A DNA stretch of 64,000 bases, from assembly GCA_019638285.1 (NCBI GenBank), contig JAHBUB010000002.1:1-64000 (forward strand), given 5' to 3'. How positions within the stretch are numbered: the stretch's first letter is position 1; every line of letters begins with the position of its first letter. A program made the position numbers and the translations under genes. Below are positions 8,682 to 22,782 of this stretch, piece by piece. Origin of the DNA: Cyclobacteriaceae bacterium. Lineage in GTDB: Bacteria; Bacteroidota; Bacteroidia; Cytophagales; Cyclobacteriaceae. The notes beneath the pieces are model-generated. The model was not told where the DNA came from. It did no database searches and saw nothing but the letters and a program-made list of their open reading frames with translations.

Positions 8682-9851
8682 TTATTCCTCGGCTTTATTT
8701 TTCATTACCATTAGAAGCGTATAAGCTCCTTGCACCACTATATTTTTGTCGACTAATTTTTCTCCAGAACGGATTTCTGTATACCCGTTTTCAGATTCAC
8801 CGGTCTCCACAGCTTGTATGGTGAAGCTGTTGTTTTTGTCTTCGATGAATATGTATTGAATGTTTTCAAAACGAACGATGGCGGCATCTGGAAGAGCATA
8901 TGCATCATGACTTTTTATTTCAATCTCTGCGTTCATGTACATTCCGGGTATGAGACTCTTATCGTATTTTTCAAAATGTGAATGCACTTCAGTACTTCTT
9001 TCATTAGAAAGATTTTTACCAATGAGTATAATTTCACATTCGTGTCTGTTATCAGGGTTATTGTTGGTATAGGCAAACACCTTTTGCCCGATATAAAGTT
9101 TACCTAGGTCCTTTTCAAAAACCGTTAAGGCCAGATGAATATCGGCAGGATTGATTAATTCAAATAACTCCTCACTTGGCTGTGTATATTTTCCAATGTT
9201 CACATTTACCTTTGAGACATACCCATCTATTGGCGAATAAATATTAATGCTTTTTGAAATGGTATTTTCATTTAACTTATCCGGATTGACACCAATGAGC
9301 TGTAATCTTTCGGCCAGCGACTTCGCATTAATTTTTGTAGTCATATAATCTGCTTCGGTTTGTTGAAAAACCTTATCACTACTGGCTTTGCTTTGGTTGA
9401 GTTCTTTTTGTCGCTGGTATTCACTGGTCATAAAATTTAAACGAGCCATTGCCGTTAGGTAGTCCTGTTGCAATTGTATGTATTGCTGATCTTCCATCAC
9501 GGCAATCACTTCTCCTTTGCTTAGGTGCATTCCGGGCATAAGTTTGGTGTGCTTGAGATAGCCACCCATTGGCACACTTACGGATACGAGGTTTTGCGGA
9601 GGAACATCAATTCGGCCATTTACTTTAAGTAAACTGGAGAGTGACTTTTTTTCAATATTGCCTGTAAGCAGATTGGCGTTTTTGCTTTGCGCATCCGAGA
9701 GTGTAACTGAAGTTTCTATGATAGCCGCCTCTGTACTGATTTCTGTTTTTGAGGCACAAGAGCTAATGGTTAGTAGCCAGCTGATTACCAGGACACTTAC
9801 AGCAACACTATTAATTTTATTTATAAGTCGAAAGAAATTTATATTTTTCAT
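8682..9851 (-). CDS. Efflux RND periplasmic adaptor, CusB/CzcB-like lipoprotein
   Basis: Membrane fusion protein of a heavy-metal RND pump. The start at 9851 (MKNINFFRLINKI) leaves a 10-base gap after the TolC part; an earlier in-frame ATG at 9902 would overlap it by 41 bases. A hydrophobic segment ends in the lipobox-like LLTISSCAS, so it is probably lipid-anchored. The adaptor core follows: lipoyl half GRIDVPPQNLVSVSVP, helical hairpin QLQQDYLTAMARLNFM, second lipoyl half INIYSPIDGYVSKVNV and a beta-barrel region. It is the last gene of the efflux operon. No metal-binding N- or C-terminal extension is seen, so the metal is not evident. Confidence 0.9.
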   Translation of the reverse strand: MKNINFFRLINKINSVAVSVLVISWLLTISSCASKTEISTEAAIIETSVTLSDAQSKNANLLTGNIEKKSLSSLLKVNGRIDVPPQNLVSVSVPMGGYLKHTKLMPGMHLSKGEVIAVMEDQQYIQLQQDYLTAMARLNFMTSEYQRQKELNQSKASSDKVFQQTEADYMTTKINAKSLAERLQLIGVNPDKLNENTISKSINIYSPIDGYVSKVNVNIGKYTQPSEELFELINPADIHLALTVFEKDLGKLYIGQKVFAYTNNNPDNRHECEIILIGKNLSNERSTEVHSHFEKYDKSLIPGMYMNAEIEIKSHDAYALPDAAIVRFENIQYIFIEDKNNSFTIQAVETGESENGYTEIRSGEKLVDKNIVVQGAYTLLMVMKNKAEE

Positions 9852-9861
9852 ATGTTTAATG

Positions 9862-14219
<4,358 letters not shown>

Positions 14220-14313
14220 AATAATAAAAAGTAAAAATGTGAATGAATCAATCCTCTACAGTTGTGTAAAGCAGTTACTGTAAGGAGAATTTAATGGAGA
14301 GAGATGGACTAAA

Positions 14314-14757
14314 TTATCCTAGTCGAGGCGGCTGAAAAATAGTGGGGCAAAACTCTGAGTATGAGCTGGGTTGGTAAAAGTTGGTATAGGTGACCTCTGT
14401 TGCATTTGACTCAACAGATGTTTTTTGTACCGATGTGACAAAAATAGTAGAATGAATAGAGGTATTATCTGGGGCTTTGAAGGGCAAACCTTTGTGTTGT
14501 TCGTGCTCTTCCTTATCATGTTCTTCTGCTTTGCTACCATAGTGCATGTCGAAGAATTCAATAATAGAAAAGGCAGTATCTTTTGATTTGTGCTGATGGT
14601 AGTGGTCTATCAGATACGGAAGCTTCGCCATATCATGAAAGTCGATAAGGCTTCCTATCAGAATGGCAAAGACGAGGGATATGGATAAGGCTTTAATCAC
14701 AGCGCTAATTAGCACACATAATACAAGGATTAAGAAAAATTTGTTCAGCACGACCAT
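14314..14757 (-). CDS. Small His-rich exported or membrane-anchored protein of the metal efflux operon
   Basis: 147 aa with an N-terminal hydrophobic segment (residues about 5-37, probably one anchor or an uncleaved signal) and a polar remainder. Two clusters of potential metal ligands stand out: LIDHYHQHKSK and EEHDKEEHEQHK. The C-terminus ends FQPPRLG. It lies 94 bases upstream of the CusA-like gene and 14 bases downstream of the radical SAM gene, all on the minus strand. The His/Glu clusters and position suggest a periplasmic metal-binding accessory to the pump; this is inference, not a recognised named family. Confidence 0.75.
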   Translation of the reverse strand: MVVLNKFFLILVLCVLISAVIKALSISLVFAILIGSLIDFHDMAKLPYLIDHYHQHKSKDTAFSIIEFFDMHYGSKAEEHDKEEHEQHKGLPFKAPDNTSIHSTIFVTSVQKTSVESNATEVTYTNFYQPSSYSEFCPTIFQPPRLG

Positions 14758-14771
14758 AATTTATATTTGGT

Positions 14772-15827
14772 CTAATTAAACAAATTCAGATTTCCGCCTT
14801 TTCTGAATTTTGTTAGATCAAGCGGGGCCATTTCTTTCCCTGCAAAGTATTTTTTTTTCGATACATGATAAAGCTGTTGAATGGCATGAGCAATATTGCC
14901 AATACCCGTCATTCGTCTGCCAAAAGCAGAATCGCTCACAGCACCTCCATGCAATTCGCTTATTTGATTCCAAACTTTTTCAAACCGGTCTGGAAAACTC
15001 TTTCGTAGCCAGTCTTCAAAAATTTTGCTAATAGCACCATTTAACCGGACTACCGATATACCACAAGCAACAGCACCATGATCGGCAGCGGCTTTAAGAA
15101 TGGTTGGAATTTCATGGTGATTGAGTCCAGGAATTATGGGGGCATTCATTACCCCTACCGGAATGCCGGCTTTAGTAAGGGTCTCGATGGTTTGCAGTCG
15201 TTTTGCAGCGCTTGCCGTTCTAGGTTCCATTTGTCTTCTTAGCGCTTCATTTAATGTAGTGATGGATATCATCACATTGACCAATCTGTTATTGGCGAGT
15301 TCTTTTAAAATATCAATGTCTCTTATGATCAATGCGTTTTTAGTAATGATACCCACTGGATGTCGGTACTTTAGAAGTACTTGAAGCATTTTCCGGGTAA
15401 TTTCAAATTTCTTTTCCTGAGGTTGATAGCAATCTGTATTTCCTGAAAGCATAATAGGGGCAGCTTGCCAGTTGGGTTGAAGGAGGTGCTTTTCCAAAAG
15501 CGCTGGTGCGTTTTGCTTGACAATTATTTTACTCTCAAAATCTAACCCTGCACTGAAGCCATAGTATTCGTGTGTGTTTCTCGCATAACAGTAAATGCAA
15601 CCATGTTCGCATCCCTGATAGGGATTCATTGAAAAGCCAAAATGGAGATCGGGGCTGTTGACTTTATTGACAATCTTTTTGGCGGTTTCCTGAAATATTT
15701 GGGTCTGAGGGTCTTCAAGTAGTTGCTCATCCAAACCTTCGATGTGATCGGTGCTAGATTGAGTCTTTAAGTACTTATTTTCAGGCTTTATTTGGGCGCC
15801 ACGGCCTTTAAGATAATTTTCCTGCAT
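14772..15827 (-). CDS. PA0069 family radical SAM protein
   Basis: 351 aa. The radical SAM cluster motif CxxxCxxC is present as CEHGCIYC inside FSMNPYQGCEHGCIYCYARN (around residues 74-81), and the family hallmark HEYYGFSAGLDFESKI follows. The length fits the PA0069/Rv2578c family, related to spore-photoproduct-lyase-like proteins, whose reaction is not established. It ends 14 bases before the His-rich gene of the efflux operon, so it may be the first gene of that transcript, though a functional link is unproven. Confidence 0.92.
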   Translation of the reverse strand: MQENYLKGRGAQIKPENKYLKTQSSTDHIEGLDEQLLEDPQTQIFQETAKKIVNKVNSPDLHFGFSMNPYQGCEHGCIYCYARNTHEYYGFSAGLDFESKIIVKQNAPALLEKHLLQPNWQAAPIMLSGNTDCYQPQEKKFEITRKMLQVLLKYRHPVGIITKNALIIRDIDILKELANNRLVNVMISITTLNEALRRQMEPRTASAAKRLQTIETLTKAGIPVGVMNAPIIPGLNHHEIPTILKAAADHGAVACGISVVRLNGAISKIFEDWLRKSFPDRFEKVWNQISELHGGAVSDSAFGRRMTGIGNIAHAIQQLYHVSKKKYFAGKEMAPLDLTKFRKGGNLNLFN

Positions 15828-15871
15828 TTATCAATTTACTAAAATAATTAGTAACTATAACATAATTAGCA

Positions 15872-16753
15872 TTGGAATACCGTCAAACACCTATAATTCA
15901 GATTAAAAATCAGCTTTTAGAAGAGAGAGGGGTTGAATTGCTTATAAAACGTGAGGATCTGAACCATCCTTATGTATCAGGAAATAAGTGGTGGAAACTG
16001 AAGTATAATTTGGAGGAAGCGATTAATCAAGGGCATAATACGCTGCTCACTTTTGGAGGTGCTTACTCCAACCACATCTATGCTACCGCTGCCGCAGCAC
16101 ATGAATCGGGCTTGAAGAGTATTGGCATCATCAGGGGGGAGGAAACGATGCCCCTAAATGCAACACTATCTTTTGTAAAACGCATTGGAATGAAACTGCA
16201 TTACATGAGCAGGGAAATCTATCGAACGAAAGACGACCCTAATTTTAATCAAAAACTAATTGACCAATTTGGGAAATTCTATTTGATACCTGAGGGGGGA
16301 ACCAATGTGTTTGCCATAAAAGGATGTGAGGAGTGGGCAGACATATTGAATAACGAGAGCGATTTCGATTATTTGTGTTTGCCCGTAGGAACAGGAGGAA
16401 CAATAGCAGGGATGATTAATGTTTTAAACAACAAAAAAATAATAGGATTCTCCTCTTTAAGAGGAGGTGCTTTCCTGGAGGATGAAACTAGAAGAAGGGT
16501 GAATCACAAGAGGGATAATTGGAGAATTGAAACAGAATATCATTTCGGAGGCTATGGAAAAGTAAAGAAAGAATTAGTAGACTTTATTTTTGAATTTGAG
16601 AGGACTTATCAGACTCCTCTTGATCCAGTTTACACGGCCAAGATGATGTACGGAATCTTTGAACTTATTAAAGCAGGAAGATTTAAGCACCAATCAAAAA
16701 TTTTGGCACTACACACTGGTGGACTACAGGGTAGAGCAGGGTTTAACTTCTGA
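15872..16753 (+). CDS. PLP-dependent 1-aminocyclopropane-1-carboxylate deaminase/D-cysteine desulfhydrase family
   Basis: Fold type II PLP enzyme of 293 aa. The lysine motif is in YVSGNKWWKLKYNL, followed by LLTFGGAYSNHIYATAAAA, typical of the ACC deaminase/D-cysteine desulfhydrase group; the phosphate-binding loop is LPVGTGGTIAGM. Which substrate is used cannot be told. The start is a TTG at 15872 (MEYRQTPIIQ): an in-frame stop lies three codons upstream and no ATG occurs before the catalytic region. The C-terminus overlaps the convergent DUF2179 gene by 11 bases. Confidence 0.9.
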   Translation: MEYRQTPIIQIKNQLLEERGVELLIKREDLNHPYVSGNKWWKLKYNLEEAINQGHNTLLTFGGAYSNHIYATAAAAHESGLKSIGIIRGEETMPLNATLSFVKRIGMKLHYMSREIYRTKDDPNFNQKLIDQFGKFYLIPEGGTNVFAIKGCEEWADILNNESDFDYLCLPVGTGGTIAGMINVLNNKKIIGFSSLRGGAFLEDETRRRVNHKRDNWRIETEYHFGGYGKVKKELVDFIFEFERTYQTPLDPVYTAKMMYGIFELIKAGRFKHQSKILALHTGGLQGRAGFNF

Positions 16754-17351
16754 TGACGCTACGAAGTCTCGATATAAATGAAAGCCCAGCTGTTGGTTCC
16801 GGTAACCCTCCACTTTCTTTTGCGGCTTTCACGCCCTCAATCGTATAGAAGGCAGTAGGAACGGATTTTTTCAATCCATTGATCAGTACATCGATTCTTT
16901 CACGGTCTAATACGCAGAAGATAACATTTTCGTCCCCATCGGGACCGTAAGCTTCTAAACGGGTGTAGCGAATTTTTTCAAGCTTCAAAAAAGAGAGAAA
17001 CTCAACAGTGTCTTTACGCGTGATAATCCTTACCACTACTTTGCCATAAGCAATCCGTTCTTCTATGATCATACCCACAAAGATTCCTCCTGCAAAACCA
17101 GCAGGATAGGCGATATAGGACATCCAATTATCGAGATGCGCAAAAATTTGGCGAATGGCCATCAACCAAATGAATGCTTCAAAAAAACCAAGGAGTGTGG
17201 CGGTCATTCTCCGTCCCCCTAGCATATAGATAATTCTAACCGTGTTGATGGAGACATCGCAAATGCGAGCTATGAAGATAAGCAGTGGCAATATCAAAAA
17301 ACTGAATAATGCATTTGAAAAGCCAAGTGTTTCTATGAAGAAATGATCCAT
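16743..17351 (-). CDS. DUF2179 / UPF0316 family membrane protein
   Basis: 202 aa. Three hydrophobic segments in the first 115 residues (FSFLILPLLIFIARICD, LLGFFEAFIWLMAIRQIF, PAGFAGGIFVGMIIEERI) are followed by a soluble C-terminal domain of the DUF2179 type with TRKDTVEFLSFLKLEKIRYTR. The SINTVRIIYMLGGRR segment is typical of UPF0316. Function is unknown; members are integral inner-membrane proteins with a cytoplasmic regulatory-like domain. The gene sits 28 bases downstream of radA in the same direction. Confidence 0.9.
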   Translation of the reverse strand: MDHFFIETLGFSNALFSFLILPLLIFIARICDVSINTVRIIYMLGGRRMTATLLGFFEAFIWLMAIRQIFAHLDNWMSYIAYPAGFAGGIFVGMIIEERIAYGKVVVRIITRKDTVEFLSFLKLEKIRYTRLEAYGPDGDENVIFCVLDRERIDVLINGLKKSVPTAFYTIEGVKAAKESGGLPEPTAGLSFISRLRSVIRS

Positions 17352-17379
17352 GGTACAAAACTAAACTAAACAAGGAATC

Positions 17380-18762
17380 CTACCCAAATAAATCCTGAAT
17401 CACCTCGGTAAGCTTGCTAAATGCCTTTACCTCTATGTTAACCTTTTTAGCGTTAATTGACTTCTGGTTATACTTAGAAACATATATTTCTTTGAAGCCT
17501 AATTTTTCTGCTTCTGAAATACGCTGATCAATCCTGTTCACAGCGCGCAACTCACCACCCAAACCAATTTCAGCGGCAAAACAAGCTTTATCAGAAACCG
17601 GAATTTCTTCCATAGAGCTGATGATGGATATGCAAACGGCCAGATCAATCGCAGGATCCTCTACTTTAATCCCTCCTGCCATATTTACAAAGACATCCTG
17701 TGTTCCCATTCGGAATCCACAACGCTTTTCCAACACAGCCAAAAGCATGTTTAATCTTTTGTGATCGAAACCAGTAGGCGTGCGTTGGGGTGTTCCATAA
17801 GAAGCCGGGCTTACGAGCGACTGAATTTCAATGAGTAAGGGTCTGTTACCTTCTATGGTGGCACCAATTGTGGCGCCACTCACCTGCCCTTCTTTTTGGG
17901 AGATTAAAATTTCTGATGGATTGGAGACTTCTCTTAAGCCTGTTTCCAACATTTCATAGATACCCAACTCGGAGGTGGAGCCAAATCTATTTTTGGTGGT
18001 ACGCAGGATGCGATACGCCAAATGACGATCGCCTTCGAATTGAAGAACCGTGTCTACCATGTGCTCCAATACTTTAGGTCCGGCCAGCATACCGTCTTTG
18101 GTAATGTGACCAACCAAAAAAACGGGAGTATTGGTTTCTTTGGCAAACTTCATGAGCTCTGCCGTGCATTGTCGTACCTGCCCAATACTTCCTGCTGATG
18201 AGTCCAGCATTTGTGTATGTAAGGTTTGAATCGAGTCGATGATGACCAATTGAGGTTGTAACGATTCTATGGCTGTGAAAATATTTTTGGTGCTCGTTTC
18301 GGTGAGCGTAAAGAAATTTGTGGCTTTGGTTTCATCTGGAGAAAGACGTTCAGCCCTCATTTTTATTTGCTGCTCACTTTCTTCACCTGACACATACAAT
18401 ACTTTATGATTTTGCAATGCCAATCCGATTTGAAGCATCAATGTAGATTTTCCAATTCCGGGTTCTCCTCCGATCAATATTAAGGAGCCGGGAATAATGC
18501 CACCACCTAACACGCGATTCAATTCATTGTCAGGGGTAAGTATTCTAAACCCGGAAGTGGGTTCAATTTCTAGTAATGTTTTGGGCTTGGCTTGTCTGCT
18601 TTTTGGCGAGTCTTGGCGCCATTCTGCTTTGCTCTTGCTTTGCTTCTCTACCACCTCTTCCACAAAGGTATTCCATTCATTGCATGAGGGGCATTTTCCT
18701 ACCCATTTGGCAGATTCGTGACCGCAGTTTTGGCAAAAGAAAACGGATTTGTCTTTGGACAT
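17380..18762 (-). CDS. radA: DNA repair protein RadA
   Basis: RecA-like ATPase that helps branch migration in recombination. In order: N-terminal zinc finger (Cys10, Cys13, Cys27, Cys30), Walker A GGEPGIGKST, Walker B LVIIDSIQTL, the RadA-specific KNRFG motif in TTKNRFGSTSELGIYEM, and a C-terminal Lon-like domain ending in the SEAEKLGFKEIYVSKYN segment. Length 460 aa is standard. It is divergent from the DUF3857 gene across an 88-base gap. Confidence 0.97.
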   Translation of the reverse strand: MSKDKSVFFCQNCGHESAKWVGKCPSCNEWNTFVEEVVEKQSKSKAEWRQDSPKSRQAKPKTLLEIEPTSGFRILTPDNELNRVLGGGIIPGSLILIGGEPGIGKSTLMLQIGLALQNHKVLYVSGEESEQQIKMRAERLSPDETKATNFFTLTETSTKNIFTAIESLQPQLVIIDSIQTLHTQMLDSSAGSIGQVRQCTAELMKFAKETNTPVFLVGHITKDGMLAGPKVLEHMVDTVLQFEGDRHLAYRILRTTKNRFGSTSELGIYEMLETGLREVSNPSEILISQKEGQVSGATIGATIEGNRPLLIEIQSLVSPASYGTPQRTPTGFDHKRLNMLLAVLEKRCGFRMGTQDVFVNMAGGIKVEDPAIDLAVCISIISSMEEIPVSDKACFAAEIGLGGELRAVNRIDQRISEAEKLGFKEIYVSKYNQKSINAKKVNIEVKAFSKLTEVIQDLFG

Positions 18763-18850
18763 AGGGAAAAAACATTCAAAATTTAGAGAAAACTTACATT
18801 CACTGGGCTCTGATAAGGAAACCTTATATATTCCATATTAAATCATAACC

Positions 18851-20878
18851 ATGAACTCAATCGCAATACTATGCACTCTTTTGCTTTCTTTTAATCTTCT
18901 TGCCCAGAAAGCACCCATAAAGTTTGGTAAAATTTCAGATGAAGAATTGAAAATGACTGAATACGAAGGGGATAAATCGGCTGCGGCTGTGGTGTTGGTT
19001 GACTATGGTGAGTCCGTAATTGCATACAACCAAACGGAAGGATTCCAAATCGAGTTTGAAAGAATCAGGAGAATAAAAATTTTGAACAAAGATGGATACG
19101 ACTGGGCCAATTTTGAAATTCCATTATATGAGAAGAATAACAATGATGAAAAACTGAATGGATTGAAAGCCATAACTGTAAATCTTGAAGGGGGTAAAGC
19201 GGTTGAAACGAAACTTGGAAAGGATGGTATCTTTGAGGAGGAGACTAGTGAAAACTGGAAAAAGGTAAAAATTACATTGCCCAACGTAAGGGAAGGCTCG
19301 GTAATAGATATTACCTATAAGGTTACATCTCCCTATCTCTTCAATTTTCAAGACTGGGCTTTTCAAACTACGATCCCCGTAAAATGGAGTGAATATGTGG
19401 CCAGAATTCCAGAATATTTTGAATATCAGAAATATAGCCAGGGGTATATTCCATTTAAGGTAAATGAGCAAAATCCTATAAGAAAGTCATTTACTCTAGG
19501 AATTAAAGAAAGATCGGGGGGTGAGGGTTTATCAGATGGGCCATCCAAAACCACCTTTCGAACAGAAGCAATTGAATTTATAGAAAGTAATTTTAGATGG
19601 GTTTGCGAAAATGTTCCGGCTTTTATTGAAGAGCCTTATATGACTAGCTCTTATGATTACATCGCTAAAATTAATTTTGAACTGGCACAAATAAGAGAGC
19701 CCAACCAGCCGGTTGAGTTGGTGATGGGAACATGGGAAAACATCAACAAAGAATTGTTGGAAGCCACAGAATTTGGCGGTGTTGTTAAAAGATCCAACTT
19801 CTTAAATAAAACAGTAGAGGAACTCATAAATGGAAAATCAACAAACAATGAAAAGATGAATGCCATTTACAATTATGTGAAGTCAAATGTGCAATGGGAT
19901 GGGAACTATCGTAAGTATACAGATGGTAATTTTAAACGAGTGCTTGATGCCAAAAGAGGAAATTCAGCAGAGATTAACTTAATGTTAGTGTCTGCACTTC
20001 AGAAGGCGGGGCTGAGAGCTGATCCTGTTGTAATCAGTACACGAAGCCATGGATTTATCAGGCAATCATTCCCCCTTTCCAGTCAGTTTAATTATGTTAT
20101 TTGCGCTGTCGAAAATGATGGTAAATTGTTTCTGCTCGATGCCACTGACAGAAGCCTTTCGGCCACTATGCTACCCGAGCGATGCCTGAATGGTGTAGGG
20201 TTTCTGATATCAGAAGACAACTCACGATGGGTGGATTTAAATCCTTCAGTTAAAACTAAAACAATTACTGAGGCAACCATTGAACTCAAAAAAGATGCCA
20301 TAGTCGGGCAATTACAAATGACCAAAGGCGGATATCACGGCCAACACATGCGTAAGGATTTTCTCCAAATGGGAAAGGAGTCTTATATTAAATCTATTGC
20401 TGAACAGAATGAATGGACGGTACATTCAAGTCAGTTTGAAAATTTGACCAACCTTGATGAACCTATCAAGGAAATTTATGAGCTCACTTTTAGTAATGAA
20501 AGCAATTTGACGGACATCATATACCTTAACCCAATGATAGGAAGCGGAATAAAGGACAACCCATTTAAGGCTGAAAAAAGAGAATATCCTGTTGACTTTG
20601 GCAGCCCATTTGAATTAACCACTGTTATTAAAGTTAAAATTCCAGAAGGTTATGATGTTGAAGAATTACCTGCGTCCATGGCTGTATCCCTCCCTGAAAA
20701 AGGAGGTCGTTTTTTTTATAACATAGCAAATATAAATGGAGAAATAGCCTTAACCAGTATGTTTATTATCAATAAAGGAATTTATACTCAACTTGAATAT
20801 CAAAGTCTAAGAGAATTCTATGCAAAAGCAATAAGCAAACAGGAAGAACAAATAGTACTAAAGAAGTCTGTCCATTGA
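18851..20878 (+). CDS. DUF3857 / transglutaminase-fold secreted protein with degenerate catalytic triad
   Basis: 675 aa with a signal peptide (MNSIAILCTLLLSFNLLAQ). The N-terminal DUF3857 domain is followed by a transglutaminase-like core and a C-terminal beta-rich domain. In the core, the position of the catalytic Cys is Ser372 (KRGNSAEINL) and the position of the catalytic His is Tyr415 (FNYVICAV), while Asp430 (FLLDATDR) is kept. It is therefore probably not an active transglutaminase or protease, and may bind peptide or partner protein in the periplasm. Its TGA stop overlaps the TTG start of the next gene (TTGA), indicating tight coupling. Confidence 0.9.
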   Translation: MNSIAILCTLLLSFNLLAQKAPIKFGKISDEELKMTEYEGDKSAAAVVLVDYGESVIAYNQTEGFQIEFERIRRIKILNKDGYDWANFEIPLYEKNNNDEKLNGLKAITVNLEGGKAVETKLGKDGIFEEETSENWKKVKITLPNVREGSVIDITYKVTSPYLFNFQDWAFQTTIPVKWSEYVARIPEYFEYQKYSQGYIPFKVNEQNPIRKSFTLGIKERSGGEGLSDGPSKTTFRTEAIEFIESNFRWVCENVPAFIEEPYMTSSYDYIAKINFELAQIREPNQPVELVMGTWENINKELLEATEFGGVVKRSNFLNKTVEELINGKSTNNEKMNAIYNYVKSNVQWDGNYRKYTDGNFKRVLDAKRGNSAEINLMLVSALQKAGLRADPVVISTRSHGFIRQSFPLSSQFNYVICAVENDGKLFLLDATDRSLSATMLPERCLNGVGFLISEDNSRWVDLNPSVKTKTITEATIELKKDAIVGQLQMTKGGYHGQHMRKDFLQMGKESYIKSIAEQNEWTVHSSQFENLTNLDEPIKEIYELTFSNESNLTDIIYLNPMIGSGIKDNPFKAEKREYPVDFGSPFELTTVIKVKIPEGYDVEELPASMAVSLPEKGGRFFYNIANINGEIALTSMFIINKGIYTQLEYQSLREFYAKAISKQEEQIVLKKSVH

Positions 20879-22782
20879 GAGCCTATACAGCCCTTATTCT
20901 CTTTTCTTTGGTCGTACCTGCGATTACATCTTACTGTCAAAGTAATTATAGCGTTGGGTTAATCCCTGATGGACTGAAAGAAGGAGCCAATGTTATTGTT
21001 AGAAATAAAGAGGAGCATTTTAATATAAAATCAAAGTCCAGCGCCTCTTTTTACTCTTTTGAAGCAATTACTATTTTAAATTCAAAGGGTCGTGAGCATG
21101 CTGTGAAGGCAGTGCATTATGACTTGCTGACTAAGGTAGTCCGACTACAGGCCTCAGTGTATGATGGCAATGGAAAACTAATTAAAAAACTGAAGTTATC
21201 AGATTTTGAGGATCGTAGTGCGGCTTCTGGTTATACACTATACGAAGACAACAGGATTAAGATAGCCGATCTGTCAACGACACATTATCCGTTTACTATA
21301 GAGTTAGAGTATGAGTTAGACTATAAGTTCCTTTTTTATATCCCTACGTTTTACCCTATCTGGGATGAGCATATGAGTGCGGAAAGGGCAAAATACACCT
21401 TGAGCTTTTCGGACGACAACAAGCCAAGACACTTGATTCGAAACATTGGGGAAGAGGAGTTTACATTTATAGAAGATAAGGAATCCCAGACATGGGTATT
21501 TGGGGGGTTAAAGCAATTTACTAGGGAAAATAATGGACCACCGTGGCAAGAATTAATTCCGGCAATTATATCTGCCCCAACTAATTTTGAGTATGATGGA
21601 TATACAGGAAACATGTCAAGCTGGGAAAAATTCGGGGCTTGGATAATGCAACTTAATTTGGGGCGAGATAATCTTTCCGATGAAACTAAACTTAAGGTCA
21701 AGGAACTTACAAAGGGATTGGCAACTATTGAAGAGAAGAGCCGTGTTTTATATCAATTTTTACAGAATAAAACGCGATACGTTAGTATCCAACTTGGCAT
21801 AGGGGGCTTTCGGCCATTTGATGCGAAGATAGTGGATGAAGTGGGGTATGGTGACTGCAAAGCATTATCAAATTATATGGTTGCTTTACTAAAGGAGGCG
21901 GGGGTTTACTCCAATTACACATTAATTAGAGCAGGCCGGAACATGCCTCCCATTGAACAGACATTTCCAAGTACTCAATTCAATCATGTAATTGTTTCCG
22001 TTCCCAATGGTGCCGATACTTTGTGGCTTGAGTGTACAAGTCAATTAAATTCTTTTAATTATCTGGGCTCTTTTACGGGAAATCGGCCGGCACTAGTTAT
22101 TTCTGAAAAAGGGGCTAAGATTGTAAATACACCAAAGGATGAAGGTGAAAATCTTGTGATGAGAAAATTGAAAGTAGAAATAGGTGAGAATGGATATGGC
22201 ACAATAGATGCACATGTTACCTACTTAGGTCTCCAGCATGAAAAGGATAATTTAAATTTTATTATAAATACAAATAAGGACGCACAGAAGAGATGGATAG
22301 AACAGAGTATAACTTTACCATCTTTCCAGATTAAGAATTTTTCTTTTGAAAATTTTGGCCAAAGCACACCTAAAGTAATTATGGACTATTCGATGTCTGT
22401 CGAGAGGCTTGCTTCAATAAGTGGCAAACGCTTTTTCCTGTCACCTAATCTATTGGCGAAAATGCCAATTAAATATCCTTTTTCTGAGGACAGAAAATCG
22501 GATGTGCTTATACAGGAAGCAATCGTTGAGGTTGACACAATTGAATTTTCTATTCCAGAAAATATATATCCAGAGTTCATTCCTGAGGACAAATCTTTAT
22601 CTAATCAATTTGGGGAATACGTGGTTAATTATTCCTTTTCTGAAGGGAAGATGATTTACTATAGAAAATTTGTTTTGAATCAGGGTAGGTATTCAGTAGA
22701 TGAGTACGAAGCATTGTGCTCATTTAATAAGGAGGTATCCAGATCAGATAATACCAAAATAGCATTCCTTACTAAGACATAA
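20875..22782 (+). CDS. DUF3857 and transglutaminase-domain secreted protein
   Basis: 635 aa paralogue of the preceding gene, same domain order. The start is a TTG at 20875 overlapping the upstream TGA; it gives a clear signal peptide (MRAYTALILFSLVVPAITSYCQ). The transglutaminase core has Cys328 (YGDCKALSNYMVALLKEAG), His371 (FNHVIVSV) and Glu386 (LWLECTSQ), the last in place of the usual Asp. It may be an active cysteine peptidase or amidase in the periplasm; substrate unknown. Its stop codon is immediately adjacent to the stop of the convergent dehydrogenase, with no spacer. Confidence 0.9.
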   Translation: MRAYTALILFSLVVPAITSYCQSNYSVGLIPDGLKEGANVIVRNKEEHFNIKSKSSASFYSFEAITILNSKGREHAVKAVHYDLLTKVVRLQASVYDGNGKLIKKLKLSDFEDRSAASGYTLYEDNRIKIADLSTTHYPFTIELEYELDYKFLFYIPTFYPIWDEHMSAERAKYTLSFSDDNKPRHLIRNIGEEEFTFIEDKESQTWVFGGLKQFTRENNGPPWQELIPAIISAPTNFEYDGYTGNMSSWEKFGAWIMQLNLGRDNLSDETKLKVKELTKGLATIEEKSRVLYQFLQNKTRYVSIQLGIGGFRPFDAKIVDEVGYGDCKALSNYMVALLKEAGVYSNYTLIRAGRNMPPIEQTFPSTQFNHVIVSVPNGADTLWLECTSQLNSFNYLGSFTGNRPALVISEKGAKIVNTPKDEGENLVMRKLKVEIGENGYGTIDAHVTYLGLQHEKDNLNFIINTNKDAQKRWIEQSITLPSFQIKNFSFENFGQSTPKVIMDYSMSVERLASISGKRFFLSPNLLAKMPIKYPFSEDRKSDVLIQEAIVEVDTIEFSIPENIYPEFIPEDKSLSNQFGEYVVNYSFSEGKMIYYRKFVLNQGRYSVDEYEALCSFNKEVSRSDNTKIAFLTKT

